Shown: positions 24,249 to 32,846 of the stretch, piece by piece | Layout of the letters: every line of letters begins with the position of its first letter | Numbering within the stretch: the stretch's first letter is position 1 | NCBI GenBank assembly: GCA_937859575.1 | Contig: CALLZL010000140.1 | Span: forward strand, 1 to 35,193 | Direction: 5' to 3' | DNA from: an uncultured Chloroflexota bacterium | GTDB lineage: Bacteria; Chloroflexota; Chloroflexia; Chloroflexales; Roseiflexaceae | Length of the DNA stretch: 35,193 bases | Translations under genes and position numbers: made by a program | Notes under the pieces: generated by a model | The model's input: only the letters and a program-made list of their open reading frames with translations | Told to the model about the DNA's origin: nothing | Database searches by the model: none

Positions 24249-24896
24249 TCAGGTGAGATTTTTGCGCATATAGAGCCAGACGCGCTGCTGGAGTATGAGG
24301 CCGGCGAGCAGCGAACGCCGGGTGCGATACGGTTGATAGCCGAAGCGCTCGTATAGCCGGCGGGCGCCTATGTTGGTACTGCTGACATACAGGCCGAGAA
24401 ACTGTTTGTTGCGGGTGCGGGCTTCGACCTCGGCGCGGCTGAGCAGGGCACTTGCCACGCCACGCCCGCGGAAGGGGCTGAGTACGGCGACATCGGTGAT
24501 ATACCCTTCGTTACGGTCGATCTGATGATCGAGGAGCGAGAGGGCGAAGATCGATCGCATGGCACCCCAGATACCGAGGATCTTGTGGAAGGCGAGCTCG
24601 GCGGCGGCACTGCTCTCGCCACTCATCTCCCAGGTACGTAACGAGATAGTGCCGATCACATGCCCTTCGTGGGTGGCAACAAACATGCCGCGCAGCGCGC
24701 TCACCCCCTGGCGTCGCCAGGCTTCAGCCATGGCCTCGATACCGCGTGCAGCGCCCTGAGCGCCAAACGCGGCACCAAACTTGTCGGCAAAGGCCTCGCG
24801 ATGCAACCCGAGGATCGGGTAGATATCATCCATCCGAGCAAGCCGAATGTCGATGGCGAAAGCCGGTGCTGTTGGTTCGTGGCTGGTAGCGATCAT
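24249..24896 (-). CDS. GNAT family N-acetyltransferase
   Basis: A 215-residue GNAT acetyltransferase using acetyl-CoA. The domain starts at IDIRLARMDDIYPILGLHREAF, and the acetyl-CoA pyrophosphate loop is VLSPFRGRGVASALLSRAEVEA (the R-x-x-G-x-G/A motif), followed by LGLYVSSTNIGARRLYERFGYQPYRT, the typical C-terminal part. ATG 24896 is preferred; TTG 24926 would add 10 residues. A strong promoter ends 60 bases upstream. It is the first gene of the run with glutamate dehydrogenase, CoxL-like and MBL proteins. Substrate unknown. Confidence 0.85.
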   Translation of the reverse strand: MIATSHEPTAPAFAIDIRLARMDDIYPILGLHREAFADKFGAAFGAQGAARGIEAMAEAWRRQGVSALRGMFVATHEGHVIGTISLRTWEMSGESSAAAELAFHKILGIWGAMRSIFALSLLDHQIDRNEGYITDVAVLSPFRGRGVASALLSRAEVEARTRNKQFLGLYVSSTNIGARRLYERFGYQPYRTRRSLLAGLILQQRVWLYMRKNLT

Positions 24897-24955
24897 ACGC
24901 TGCAGGCTCACCGACGAATCGGGCAACCTGATGCATCATGCGGTTCCATGGCGTC

Positions 24956-24985
24956 ATTGTAGCACCGCAGATCACGGCGCGTCAA
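24956..24985 (-). promoter_or_regulatory. Sigma-70 promoter for the GNAT-gdhA-CoxL-MBL run
   Basis: On the minus strand, TTGACG (24985-24980), 18 bases, then TACAAT (24961-24956). The expected start of transcription is near 24949. The -35 box is only 4 bases from the -35 box of the divergent promoter, so the two should compete or be co-regulated. Confidence 0.65.
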
Positions 24986-24989
24986 ACAG

Positions 24990-25018
24990 TTGACAGGGGT
25001 GGGTATTGTCTCTACAAT
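24990..25018 (+). promoter_or_regulatory. Sigma-70 promoter for the nine-helix membrane protein
   Basis: TTGACA (24990-24995), exactly 17 bases, then TACAAT (25013-25018). This is a near-consensus promoter. The transcript would carry an ~85-base leader before the ATG at 25111. Confidence 0.7.
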
Positions 25019-25110
25019 CCGGCAAAACATTGAGCATGGGCGGCACACATAACCGAGCGTTCCGAATAACGCTCTGGCTTGCTGCCTGCCGATGCTGGTT
25101 GGAGGTTTTT

Positions 25111-25971
25111 ATGATTATGGCCTCGCCACGGCCACGCTACGACCGGATCGTCTCGCTGGTGTTACTGGTGCTGCTCGGGCTGGCGGTCGTATTCTTCATC
25201 GATATCAACCCTAATATTTTGCGTGCCCGCTTGGGCGGCGATCTGCCGGTGATCACGATCTCGTGGTTGCTGATCGCCTCGCTGGTGGTGATCACCAGCA
25301 CCGGTGCGGATGTCTTCATTCGCACCCACCCCGAGATGCAGACGCGGGCCTTACCGGCGATCCGGATCGGCCCGGTTGCGTTCGAACTGGTGCCGGAATT
25401 CTGGATTCTGCCCTCGTTTGCGATCATCGCCTCGTTTGCGTTCTTTCGGCTATTCAGCGCCAGCCTCGACGCCCTGGCATTTATTATTGCCCTGGTCGCA
25501 GCCGGGGCGCTGCTGTTTGCGGCATTGATCGGGCAGCACTACGGGCTGGATCGCCGCCCGGCGACGCAGCAGTCGGCGCGGCTGGTGCTGCAGGCGATCA
25601 CGCTGTTTCTGGCTTTTGCGGTCTTCAGTGCGGTGTACTATGCGCGCCTGCGAACCCTCTATTCGGCGGCGCTGATCGGTACGACCGGCACGCTGCTGGC
25701 CTATGCGTTGCTCCACTGGTCGCGTGCACGAACCCGGCCATTCCTGTTGTGCGGCACCGTCGGGCTGATGCTGGCCGAGGCGACCTGGGCACTCAACTAC
25801 TGGTCGGCATCGTTCTTGATCGGTGGTGCATTGCTGCTGGTGATCTTCTATGTGGTGATCGGGCTATTGCAGAGCTACCTCGAACAGCGCATGCATGGGC
25901 GTGTGTTGCTTGAGTATTCGCTGTTGGGGAGCGTGCTGCTGGCGTTGCTGGTGTATGTGACGTTCCGGTAG
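25111..25971 (+). CDS. Nine-helix membrane protein of unknown function
   Basis: A 286-residue integral membrane protein with about nine predicted transmembrane helices, the first at RIVSLVLLVLLGLAVVFFI and the last at LLGSVLLALLVYVTF. A central re-entrant or amphipathic part contains PEFWILPSFAI. There is no transporter signature I recognise. ATG 25111 follows GGAGG; an upstream in-frame start at 25006 overlaps the promoter and is rejected. It stands alone in its direction, convergent with the aldo/keto reductase 11 bases away. I do not recognise the family with confidence, although similar lone membrane proteins occur in Chloroflexota genomes. Confidence 0.75.
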   Translation: MIMASPRPRYDRIVSLVLLVLLGLAVVFFIDINPNILRARLGGDLPVITISWLLIASLVVITSTGADVFIRTHPEMQTRALPAIRIGPVAFELVPEFWILPSFAIIASFAFFRLFSASLDALAFIIALVAAGALLFAALIGQHYGLDRRPATQQSARLVLQAITLFLAFAVFSAVYYARLRTLYSAALIGTTGTLLAYALLHWSRARTRPFLLCGTVGLMLAEATWALNYWSASFLIGGALLLVIFYVVIGLLQSYLEQRMHGRVLLEYSLLGSVLLALLVYVTFR

Positions 25972-25982
25972 GTCGCAGGGTA

Positions 25983-26906
25983 TCACGGTTGGGGATCGCT
26001 GAGGGTGCTGAGTTCGGCGAGCTGCGCGCTGCTCAGGTTGAGCGTTGCGGCCTGGAGTGCCTGATCGACATGGGCCGGGCTGCGGCTGCCGATCAGGGTG
26101 CTCGTTATACCGGGGCGGCTAAAGGCCCACGCCAGGGCGAGTTGCGGCATGGTGGTACCCCATGCGGTGGCGCGTTCGCGCAGCAGATCGAGCATGGCAA
26201 AGTTGCGCGTGGTGAAGTAGCCTACCTCGTGGCCGGGAACAACATCGAAGCGCGTACCGGCAGGAATCGGCGCCCCCGGCGCATATTTACCGGTCAGAAA
26301 ACCGGCCCCCAGCGGGCTATAGGCCAGCACCCCCAGTTGCTGGTCGGCACACAGCGGCAGGTGTTCGTCTTCGATGCCGCGCATGGCAAGGCTGTAGTTG
26401 AGCTGAGCGGCCACAAATGGTGCATACCCGGCGACATCCTGCCGCCAGAGCGCCTTGCAGATCTGCCAGGCGGCGTAGTTGCTGCAGCCGACATAGCGCA
26501 CCAGCCCGCGCTGCACCAGTTGATCGAGCGCCGCGAGGGTTTCGTCAAGCGGAATCTCGGGATCCCAGCGATGGAGCTGGAAGAGGTCGATCGTATCGAT
26601 CTGCAACCGGCGCAGGCTGGCTTCGGCGGAAGTGATGACCCGTTCGTAGCTGAGGCTACCGGCGACTTTGGTTGCCACGACGATCTGCCGGCGCGTGCCG
26701 CGTGCGGCAAGCCATTCGCCGACGATCTGCTCGGAGCGCCCGGCGGCATAGACTTCGGCCGTATCGAAGAGGGTGATACCGGCCGCCATGGCGCGATCCA
26801 TCACGGCAAACGCGGTGTCGCGGTCGATCTCGCGCCCAAAGGTGACACAACCAAGGCCGATCGAACTGACATGCAGGTCGCTGTTGCCGAGCTTATTCGA
26901 GCGCAT
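25983..26906 (-). CDS. Aldo/keto reductase
   Basis: A 307-residue NAD(P)H-dependent aldo/keto reductase with TIM-barrel order. The catalytic tetrad is visible as D in LFDTAEVY, Y in the same block (AEVYAAGRSE), K in VVATKVAG and H in FQLHRWD. LNYSLAMRG and the C-terminal IGSRSPAHVDQAL cofactor block complete the family. It is the last gene of the GntR-led operon. Related enzymes oxidise L-fucose, D-threo-aldoses or pyridoxal, which would fit a sugar dehydrogenase role in the acid-sugar hypothesis. That role is inferred from neighbours only. Confidence 0.9.
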   Translation of the reverse strand: MRSNKLGNSDLHVSSIGLGCVTFGREIDRDTAFAVMDRAMAAGITLFDTAEVYAAGRSEQIVGEWLAARGTRRQIVVATKVAGSLSYERVITSAEASLRRLQIDTIDLFQLHRWDPEIPLDETLAALDQLVQRGLVRYVGCSNYAAWQICKALWRQDVAGYAPFVAAQLNYSLAMRGIEDEHLPLCADQQLGVLAYSPLGAGFLTGKYAPGAPIPAGTRFDVVPGHEVGYFTTRNFAMLDLLRERATAWGTTMPQLALAWAFSRPGITSTLIGSRSPAHVDQALQAATLNLSSAQLAELSTLSDPQP

Positions 26907-26950
26907 CGGGTTGCTTTCTTCAGTAGAGCTGCGGTAGCAGCCATGCGATG

Positions 26951-28243
26951 CTACAGGGTGCGCAGGATCTCGCGGGCCGTTTCGAGGGTGCGATCAATAT
27001 CGGCGCGGGTATGGGCAGCGCTGACATGGTTGCGTTTGAGTGCCTGTGGCAGCATGAAGATACCAAGGCGGCACATTTCGCTGCGAAACCAGATATCGCG
27101 GGCGGTATCGTTGGCAAGCAGATCTTCGTATGAGCGGATCGGTGCCCGGGCCGGATCGATAAAGTAAGGGACAAATACCGAGCCGAACTGTGCGACGATG
27201 AGTGGGATGCCCAGATCGGCAGCAATGGTGCGCAATTCACTGGCGGCATAGTCGGCAAGTGCAAAACAGTGGCGGTGAATGCTGCCATCTGCGAGTTCGG
27301 CGATGGTTGCGAGGGCCGCAGCAACCCCCACCGGGTGCCCATTGTAGGTGCCGGCGAAGAAGACCCCGCCCCCCGGGCCGAAGCGATCCATGAGTTCAGC
27401 GCGCCCGACGAGGGCGGCAATCGGGTAGCCGTTGGCCATCGCCTTGGCAAATGTGCTCAGATCGGGCGTCACGCCGCAGATGCTCTGGTAGCCGCCGAGG
27501 GCATGGCGAAAACCGGTGATGACTTCGTCGAAGATCAGCACAATGCCATACTGCTGCGTCAGAGTGCGCAGGGCGGCCAGGAATGCCGGTTCGGGCAGCA
27601 CGCAACCGATATTGTGCGGAATGATTTCAACAATAATCGCGGCAATCGTCTCGCCGCGCTGCTGCAGCAACTCGGTGAGCGCATCGGTGTCGTTGAACGG
27701 CAGCACGACGGTGCTATCGATGGCGGCCGGCAGCATACCGAGCGAGAGCGGATCTTTCCGGCCGATCTTTTCGGGCGGCGAGATCACATTCATCAGAATG
27801 GAATCGTGCCAGCCGTGGTACGTACCCTGGAACTTGATGATGGCATCGCGACCGGTGACGGCGCGGGCCAGCCGCAGGGCGGCGTAGGTTGCTTCGGAGC
27901 CGGAATTAGTGAGTAGCACGCGTTCGGCGCTTGGAATATGATGCACCAGGGTTTCGGCCAGCGTGACCTCGCGCTCGGTCACGCCGGCACCGATGATGTC
28001 GATCTGGTTGATAACGTCGTGCACGGCGGCATTGACGCGCTGATGGTTATGGCCAAGGATCAGCGGGCCGAAGGCGGCGTGATAATCGAGGAAGGTCGTG
28101 CCGTCGGCGTCGGTGAACGAGGCGCCGGCCGCGTGGGTAACCACCAGTGGCCAGGGAAGGCGGCGGTTTGATGAGTTAACCCCACCGGGGATGACAGCCG
28201 CAGCGCGTTGGGCCAGTTCGCTATTAGTATGCGTGATCGACAT
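26951..28243 (-). CDS. Glutamate-1-semialdehyde-aminomutase-like class III aminotransferase
   Basis: A 430-residue PLP enzyme of aminotransferase class III, closest in look to glutamate-1-semialdehyde 2,1-aminomutase (PGGVNSSNR start, LLTNSGSEATYAALRLARA, FQGTYHGWHD, LIFDEVITGFR, PLP Lys in FAKAMANGYP, GTYNGHPVGVAAA). The real heme-pathway hemL usually sits with other heme genes, whereas this one lies inside a catabolic operon, so a transaminase or mutase for a pathway intermediate is more likely. AGGAG precedes ATG 28243. It lies 19 bases after a RidA-family gene, a sensible pairing because RidA clears imines made by PLP enzymes. Confidence 0.88.
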   Translation of the reverse strand: MSITHTNSELAQRAAAVIPGGVNSSNRRLPWPLVVTHAAGASFTDADGTTFLDYHAAFGPLILGHNHQRVNAAVHDVINQIDIIGAGVTEREVTLAETLVHHIPSAERVLLTNSGSEATYAALRLARAVTGRDAIIKFQGTYHGWHDSILMNVISPPEKIGRKDPLSLGMLPAAIDSTVVLPFNDTDALTELLQQRGETIAAIIVEIIPHNIGCVLPEPAFLAALRTLTQQYGIVLIFDEVITGFRHALGGYQSICGVTPDLSTFAKAMANGYPIAALVGRAELMDRFGPGGGVFFAGTYNGHPVGVAAALATIAELADGSIHRHCFALADYAASELRTIAADLGIPLIVAQFGSVFVPYFIDPARAPIRSYEDLLANDTARDIWFRSEMCRLGIFMLPQALKRNHVSAAHTRADIDRTLETAREILRTL

Positions 28244-28262
28244 CAGTCTACTCCTGTGCGAC

Positions 28263-28715
28263 TCAGCGCACTTCCACAATCATTTCGATCTCGACGGCAT
28301 AATCGAACGGTAAGGTCATGCCGACAGCGCTGCGTGCATGCCGCCCGGCATCGCCGAAGACCTCGATCAGCAGATCGCTGCAGCCATGAATAACCCCCGG
28401 TGTGTTGTCGAAACCGGGAGCGACGTTCACCATGCCGAGAACCTTGACGATTTGCACGACGTTGTCGAGCGAGCCAGCGAGGGTTTTGACGGCGCTGAGG
28501 CAGCCGAGTGCCGATAAGCGGGCTGCTTCATACCCCTGTTCGACGCTCAGGTCGGTGCCGAGTTTGCCTTTGATTTCTCGATCGCCCCAGCGCGACACCT
28601 GCCCCGAGGTGTAGATCAGATTGCCGGTGCGAACGGCATGCATCAGGCGGCCGGCGTTGAGTTCGACTACCTCGACACGGTAGCCGAGTGCGGTGAGTTT
28701 TGCTTCGTACGACAT
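28263..28715 (-). CDS. RidA-family protein (second, divergent subfamily)
   Basis: A 150-residue RidA-fold protein, longer than canonical RidA. It begins YEAKLTALGYRVEVVELNAGRLMHAVRTGNLIYTSGQVSRWG and has YEAARLSALGCLSAVKTLAGSLDNVVQIVKVLGMVNVAPGFDNTP, then the Arg-containing block GRHARSAVGMTLPFDYAVEIEMIVEV. These features fit the larger RidA subfamilies found in catabolic operons, whose members can be deaminases or may have other substrates. It lies directly between an amidohydrolase and the class III aminotransferase with 15-19 base gaps. Imine or enamine hydrolysis linked to the aminotransferase is the likely role. Confidence 0.87.
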   Translation of the reverse strand: MSYEAKLTALGYRVEVVELNAGRLMHAVRTGNLIYTSGQVSRWGDREIKGKLGTDLSVEQGYEAARLSALGCLSAVKTLAGSLDNVVQIVKVLGMVNVAPGFDNTPGVIHGCSDLLIEVFGDAGRHARSAVGMTLPFDYAVEIEMIVEVR

Positions 28716-28730
28716 ACAGGCTCCTTGTGA

Positions 28731-29624
28731 TTAGCGCAGGCCGAGAAGTGCCAGCGAGTCGCGTTCGATCAGCGCCTCGATGGCTGCTTCGGGCACACGC
28801 GGCAGATGGGTGCCTTCAACGATCCGGTTGACATTACGCAAACCGTCGATCGTCTCTTGCACCGTGACGATTGGATAATCGCTGCCAAGCAGGAGCTTGT
28901 CAAGCACATTCCATTCGGTAGCACGGATGAGTTGTTCCCAGAACGAGAACGGTCGGTAGAAATTACCCGAAACGTCGGCATAGAGATTGGGATGTTTGCG
29001 GATGACGACACAGGTATCGGCCTGCCACGGGTGCCCCATGTGAGCCATGATAATCTTCAGATCCGGGTAACGCATGGCGATCTCGTCCATGAGCAGCGGG
29101 TGCGCCAGCCGGATCGGTGCATTGCGCACCGGCGAGGTACCCTGGTGGAAGAGTACCGGCATGCCGTAGCGTTGGGCGCGTTCATAGATCGCCAGGGCAC
29201 GGGCTTCGAGCGGGTCGAAGTTCTGATAGTTGGCGCCGAGTTTGACACCACGCAGGCCAAGATCGCTCCGGCAGCGTTCGAATTCGTCGAGGCAGGCCGG
29301 ATCGTGCGGATGGAGCGCCATGAAGCCGATCAGGCGCTCGGGATGCGCCTTGACGAAGGTCGCCGTTGCGTCGTTGATATTGCCCTGATACCAGCTGGTA
29401 TCGCCCACCTCGCGACCGCCGAGTTTTGGTACGATGATGCCGGGATGCCAGGCGACGGCAAAGACGATCGAGACGGCGGCCGGTGCCTGATGGGCCAGGT
29501 AATCGGCCCACGACACACTTGAGACGACGGTGCGATCAGGGCGCCAGGCGGTGTTTATCACCAGTTCGTCTTCCGGTACCGCATCGCGGTACTGCGGTGT
29601 GTGGCTATGCACATCGATAATCAT
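28731..29624 (-). CDS. Amidohydrolase-2 family hydrolase/decarboxylase B
   Basis: A 297-residue TIM-barrel amidohydrolase of the COG2159/amidohydrolase-2 group. MIIDVHSHTPQ carries the two His metal ligands; further motifs are FMALHPHDP, GVKLGANYQNFDP, VLFHQGTSP, IIMAHMGHPW (His ligand) and LLLGSDYPI (Asp ligand). The group includes ACMSD-type decarboxylases and lactonases. ATG 29624 follows AAGGAAA; the frame extends to 29648 but without support. About 90 bases separate it from the next amidohydrolase upstream, the longest gap in the operon. It shares fold but little sequence with 29716-30714. Confidence 0.87.
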   Translation of the reverse strand: MIIDVHSHTPQYRDAVPEDELVINTAWRPDRTVVSSVSWADYLAHQAPAAVSIVFAVAWHPGIIVPKLGGREVGDTSWYQGNINDATATFVKAHPERLIGFMALHPHDPACLDEFERCRSDLGLRGVKLGANYQNFDPLEARALAIYERAQRYGMPVLFHQGTSPVRNAPIRLAHPLLMDEIAMRYPDLKIIMAHMGHPWQADTCVVIRKHPNLYADVSGNFYRPFSFWEQLIRATEWNVLDKLLLGSDYPIVTVQETIDGLRNVNRIVEGTHLPRVPEAAIEALIERDSLALLGLR

Positions 29625-29715
29625 GGGTTGTTTTCCTTGCTGCCGCATACTGCTGCGATGCGCCCTCGCCTACTACCCATGGGTGTTCTCTCCTTCGTTT
29701 GGCAGAGGATGGATG

Positions 29716-30714
29716 TTATATAAAAAGCTGCACCGCATTATTGAAAAAGACATCCTCAAGTTGGCGATCGGTCAGGCGCATGCGATGGCATGCAAGGCGC
29801 AGGCTACGCAGCGCCTCGATGCCAATCAACACCGGACGCAGGGTCATGTGCTTTGCGTCGAGATCCATATCATCGGCATAGAGCCAGTGAAACGAATCGC
29901 CGACGGCAACACAACGACCGCGCACATGGCTCACCGGAAAGTCGGTGCCGTAGAGTAGCCGCTGGTGGCCGAAGGTTTCGATGATTGCCTCGAAGGCCCC
30001 CGCCTCGGTGACGACGCTGGTATCGAAGTAGACATTGGCGAGGCCGCGTAGTGAGTCGATCCCCTCGATGGTGTGCCAGGGGTTGAATCCACGGGCAGCA
30101 TGCGCCAGGATGAGCCGCATATCGGGGTAACGCTCACAATAGCGCCGGATGGTCTGTTGATTGGCCGGGTCGGCAAGGGCGCGATCCCGCACCATGTGGA
30201 GTGTGATCGTGAGGCCGGCTTCGTTGGCGATCTGCACCAGTGATTCCGGGAGGTAGGCCTCGATCGGTGCCAGCCAGCTCGGCCCGGCAACCTGTGCCAT
30301 GGTGTGGTAGCACTTGAGCCCACGCCAGCCGCCGCGACGAATCTCGTCACGCACATGATCCGGGTCGTCGTCGGGGGCTACCACGAGTGCGCCATAGACC
30401 GGATCGGGTGCGGCAGCTGCGATTTCGGCGGCCACGAACGCATTATTGGCGGCACGGTCGCCGGTGAAGGCCAGCCCAAAAAAGAGCCCACCGCTGATCT
30501 GGCGTTCGGGGTGCAGCCATGCCATCAGGCGATGATATTCGGCAAGGCCGAAGGTAGTGTAGTGATCGTCGAAGTATGCCGGTGGTGGGTTGGGGGTATA
30601 GTGGGCACGTGTGAAGAGATGGGCATGGGCATCGAAGATGCGATCGGGCAGGAATGGGACGATCTCACGGGTGATCAGCTGGTGATCGACATCGGTCAGT
30701 TGCCAGCGAGCCAT
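29716..30714 (-). CDS. Amidohydrolase-2 family hydrolase/decarboxylase A
   Basis: A 332-residue TIM-barrel amidohydrolase. RIFDAHAHLF gives metal ligands H30 and H32; ITLHMVRD and LILAHAARG give further His positions; LLYGTDFPVSH gives the Asp. A loop after strand 1 (TRAHYTPNPPPAYFDDHYTTFG) is long and Pro/Tyr-rich, which may shape the substrate pocket. Members open lactones, cleave amides or decarboxylate. In L-fucose, L-rhamnose and D-galactose oxidative pathways, lactonases of this superfamily are common, which makes a lactonase possible but unproven. It is 17 bases downstream of the M19 dipeptidase stop. Confidence 0.87.
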   Translation of the reverse strand: MARWQLTDVDHQLITREIVPFLPDRIFDAHAHLFTRAHYTPNPPPAYFDDHYTTFGLAEYHRLMAWLHPERQISGGLFFGLAFTGDRAANNAFVAAEIAAAAPDPVYGALVVAPDDDPDHVRDEIRRGGWRGLKCYHTMAQVAGPSWLAPIEAYLPESLVQIANEAGLTITLHMVRDRALADPANQQTIRRYCERYPDMRLILAHAARGFNPWHTIEGIDSLRGLANVYFDTSVVTEAGAFEAIIETFGHQRLLYGTDFPVSHVRGRCVAVGDSFHWLYADDMDLDAKHMTLRPVLIGIEALRSLRLACHRMRLTDRQLEDVFFNNAVQLFI

Positions 30715-30731
30715 GCTATGCCTCTTCCATG

Positions 30732-31808
30732 TTACAGGGTATGTTCGAGCAGGCGCAGCCAGTTGCCGTGCATGATTGCATCAATATCGCTGCTACGATA
30801 GCCGCGTCGGGCCAGCAGTTCGGCAATCTGTTGCAGATCGGCGATGGTATCGAGATCCGTCGGTGATTGTTCGCGGCCAAAGCCACCATCGAGATCACTC
30901 CCGATTGCGGCGTGGCGGCTGCTGCTCGTGAGCTGGCAGACATGATCGATCTGGTCGGCGACATTGGTAAGTGTAACAGGCGGATTGGCAGGGTCGGGCC
31001 GTTCGCCGGGAACCCAGCCAGGCACCAGCATCCAGGCATCGAGGGCGGCACCGATCACCCCATCGCGGGCGGCAATTGCGCGGATCTGATCATCGTCGAA
31101 CTGGCGCTGATGCGGCACAATGGTACGGCTGTTGTTATGGCTGGCGATCACGGCACCGCCAAAGCGTTCGAGCGCCTGCCAGAACGCCTGATCGGAGCAG
31201 TGCGTCAGGTCGAGCACCATGCCGAGGCGTTCCATTTCGGCCAGCAGCGCCGGGCCAAGCTCGGTCAGGCCGAGTTCGGTGCCGGTGCCGCCGGCATAGC
31301 GGCCGGGGCCATAGTGGGTGATGCCGATCAGGCGCAACCCGGCGGCCCACCACTCTTCCAGGGTATCGGGTGCCAGGATCGGGTCGGCACCCTCCATGCT
31401 GATCACGAAGCCAGGGGGTGGGCAAGCGGTCGTGGGGGTGGTTTCCCACTGCTGCCAAGCCTGCCAGTGAGCCGCGAGCCCCGGCGCATCGGTGAGGATC
31501 CGCACATGGCCGAGCTGTTCGAGAGCACGGTAATAGGCAAGCTGACCGCGGGCAACGGCATGAGCCTGGGCAGGCGAGCTGAAATCGATATGCGCAATAC
31601 TGCGACCGGTCGAGCGGGCGATCAGCGTGGCAATACAGACGGCGATCCGGCCGCGCCGCATCTCGGGGAGCGCGACGGTACCGAGGCCGCGCCCTTTGCC
31701 GGGTGTGGCCGCTTCGAGTGCCCGCATGGTATAGACCGAGAGGAGCAGATCACGGTTCCACTGCAGTGCATTCCACGAGAGATCAAGATGGGCATCGATA
31801 ATCAGCAT
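30732..31808 (-). CDS. Membrane-dipeptidase-like (peptidase M19) enzyme
   Basis: A 358-residue M19 (renal dipeptidase-like) zinc enzyme. The ligands are visible: H7 and D9 in DAHLD, Glu in SMEGADPI, His in LTHCSDQAFW and ASHNNSR, and Asp in GSDLDGGFG. No signal peptide or lipobox is present, so it should be cytoplasmic. ATG 31808 starts 1 base after the GntR stop; a longer open frame on this strand crosses the regulator gene and is not supported. The M19 family handles dipeptides, some with a C-terminal D-residue, and also beta-lactams, so the pathway substrate may contain an amide or peptide bond. Confidence 0.9.
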   Translation of the reverse strand: MLIIDAHLDLSWNALQWNRDLLLSVYTMRALEAATPGKGRGLGTVALPEMRRGRIAVCIATLIARSTGRSIAHIDFSSPAQAHAVARGQLAYYRALEQLGHVRILTDAPGLAAHWQAWQQWETTPTTACPPPGFVISMEGADPILAPDTLEEWWAAGLRLIGITHYGPGRYAGGTGTELGLTELGPALLAEMERLGMVLDLTHCSDQAFWQALERFGGAVIASHNNSRTIVPHQRQFDDDQIRAIAARDGVIGAALDAWMLVPGWVPGERPDPANPPVTLTNVADQIDHVCQLTSSSRHAAIGSDLDGGFGREQSPTDLDTIADLQQIAELLARRGYRSSDIDAIMHGNWLRLLEHTL

Positions 31809-31809
31809 A

Positions 31810-32583
31810 TCACGAGGCCTGTTCGCCGGCCCGGATGGCCTCGGTAAGCGCACGGTGGACGAGATGCTCTTCAAAGGCCATATGCTTCTCCATGGCATCG
31901 GCGGCGGCGGCACCATCGCGCCGGGCAACCGCATCGAAGATCGCCTGATGGATCTCGACTTCGGTCTGCAGGATGCTCTGCGGGCCGGGATCGCCGAGGG
32001 AGATGAACTCGGTTTCGCGCAAACCCTGCGGAATCGCACGCAGGAGCGTTTCGACAACCGGTGTATAGAACGGGTTAAGCGTCATTTCGGCCAGGGCGAT
32101 ATGAAAATCATGATGCGGGCCCGACAGAGAACGCTGATATGAGCCATGCAGAGTCGTATCGCGGTATTCGTCGAAGATCCGCTGCAGCCGGGCGATCGCT
32201 TCGTCGGTGGCGCGTTCGGCAGCCAGGCGTGCTGTGGTGCATTCGACGGTGCGCCTGGCCTCGATCAGCTTCATACGCATTTCGCGCTGCAAGCTTGCCG
32301 AAAGCCCGGCACGGCCGATATTCGGCACCATCAAATGCAGACTGTCGCTGACAAATGTGCCCTGGCCGGGGCGACTCTCGATCAGCCCCATCATGGCCAG
32401 CCCTTGCAACGCCTCGCGGACCGATGAGCGGCTGACACGTAGGATCTCGATTAACTGGCGCTCCGATGGGAGCCGATCCCCCGGTTTGATGGTGCCGGCC
32501 TGGATCTGTCGTACGATCTGCTCAACGATCGATTCGACAACCGTGACCTTGCGCGGTTGCTCAAGGATGAGTTCGGGCTTCAT
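31810..32583 (-). CDS. GntR family (FadR/FCD) transcriptional regulator
   Basis: A 257-residue regulator. The N-terminal winged helix is clear (GTIKPGDRLPSERQLIEILRVSRSSVREALQGLAMMGLIESRPGQGTFVS, about residues 31-79). The C-terminal all-helical FCD ligand domain (MRMKLIEARRTVECTTARLAAERAT...HDFHIALAEMTLNPFY...EIHQAIFDAVARRD) carries the His/Asp pattern that binds a metal and a carboxylate ligand. It is the first gene of the minus-strand arm and divergent from the aldolase arm. FadR-type members bind TGGTnnnACCA-like palindromes; such a site is at 32785-32795. The inducer is likely a sugar acid or keto acid intermediate. Confidence 0.92.
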   Translation of the reverse strand: MKPELILEQPRKVTVVESIVEQIVRQIQAGTIKPGDRLPSERQLIEILRVSRSSVREALQGLAMMGLIESRPGQGTFVSDSLHLMVPNIGRAGLSASLQREMRMKLIEARRTVECTTARLAAERATDEAIARLQRIFDEYRDTTLHGSYQRSLSGPHHDFHIALAEMTLNPFYTPVVETLLRAIPQGLRETEFISLGDPGPQSILQTEVEIHQAIFDAVARRDGAAAADAMEKHMAFEEHLVHRALTEAIRAGEQAS

Positions 32584-32748
32584 GCAGCTACTCTCTTTGC
32601 TGGTGTTTGCTGATGCGAATGGATGGATCCGCCATTCTCATTTTACCAGACAGCCGGGCCGGCAAATGGCCTGATGATGCATGAGTGTGCACCGCAATGA
32701 TACTCGGAGCATACGATACCAGGCCCTGCGGATCCTTGCTATTCCTGC

Positions 32749-32776
32749 TTGACAGCCGACTATTGCCTACTATAAT
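32749..32776 (+). promoter_or_regulatory. Sigma-70 promoter of the aldolase-SDR-MR arm
   Basis: TTGACA (32749-32754), 16 bases, then TATAAT (32771-32776). Both boxes are exact consensus. The leader to the ATG at 32847 is about 65 bases. Such a strong promoter usually needs repression, consistent with the operator just downstream. The rest of 32584-32846 holds no gene. Confidence 0.8.
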
Positions 32777-32784
32777 AGACATAT

Positions 32785-32795
32785 TGGTCAGACCA
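32785..32795. promoter_or_regulatory. Candidate GntR/FadR operator
   Basis: TGGTC-A-GACCA is a perfect palindrome overlapping the expected transcription start (+1 near 32783) of the promoter above. It matches the core of E. coli FadR-type sites (TGG-n5-CCA). The divergent GntR gene next door is the obvious protein to bind it. Only one clear copy is visible. Confidence 0.6.
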
Positions 32796-32846
32796 GCATT
32801 ACATTTCATCTGAGTATACCACAATACATGAATGAGGTCAACCACA

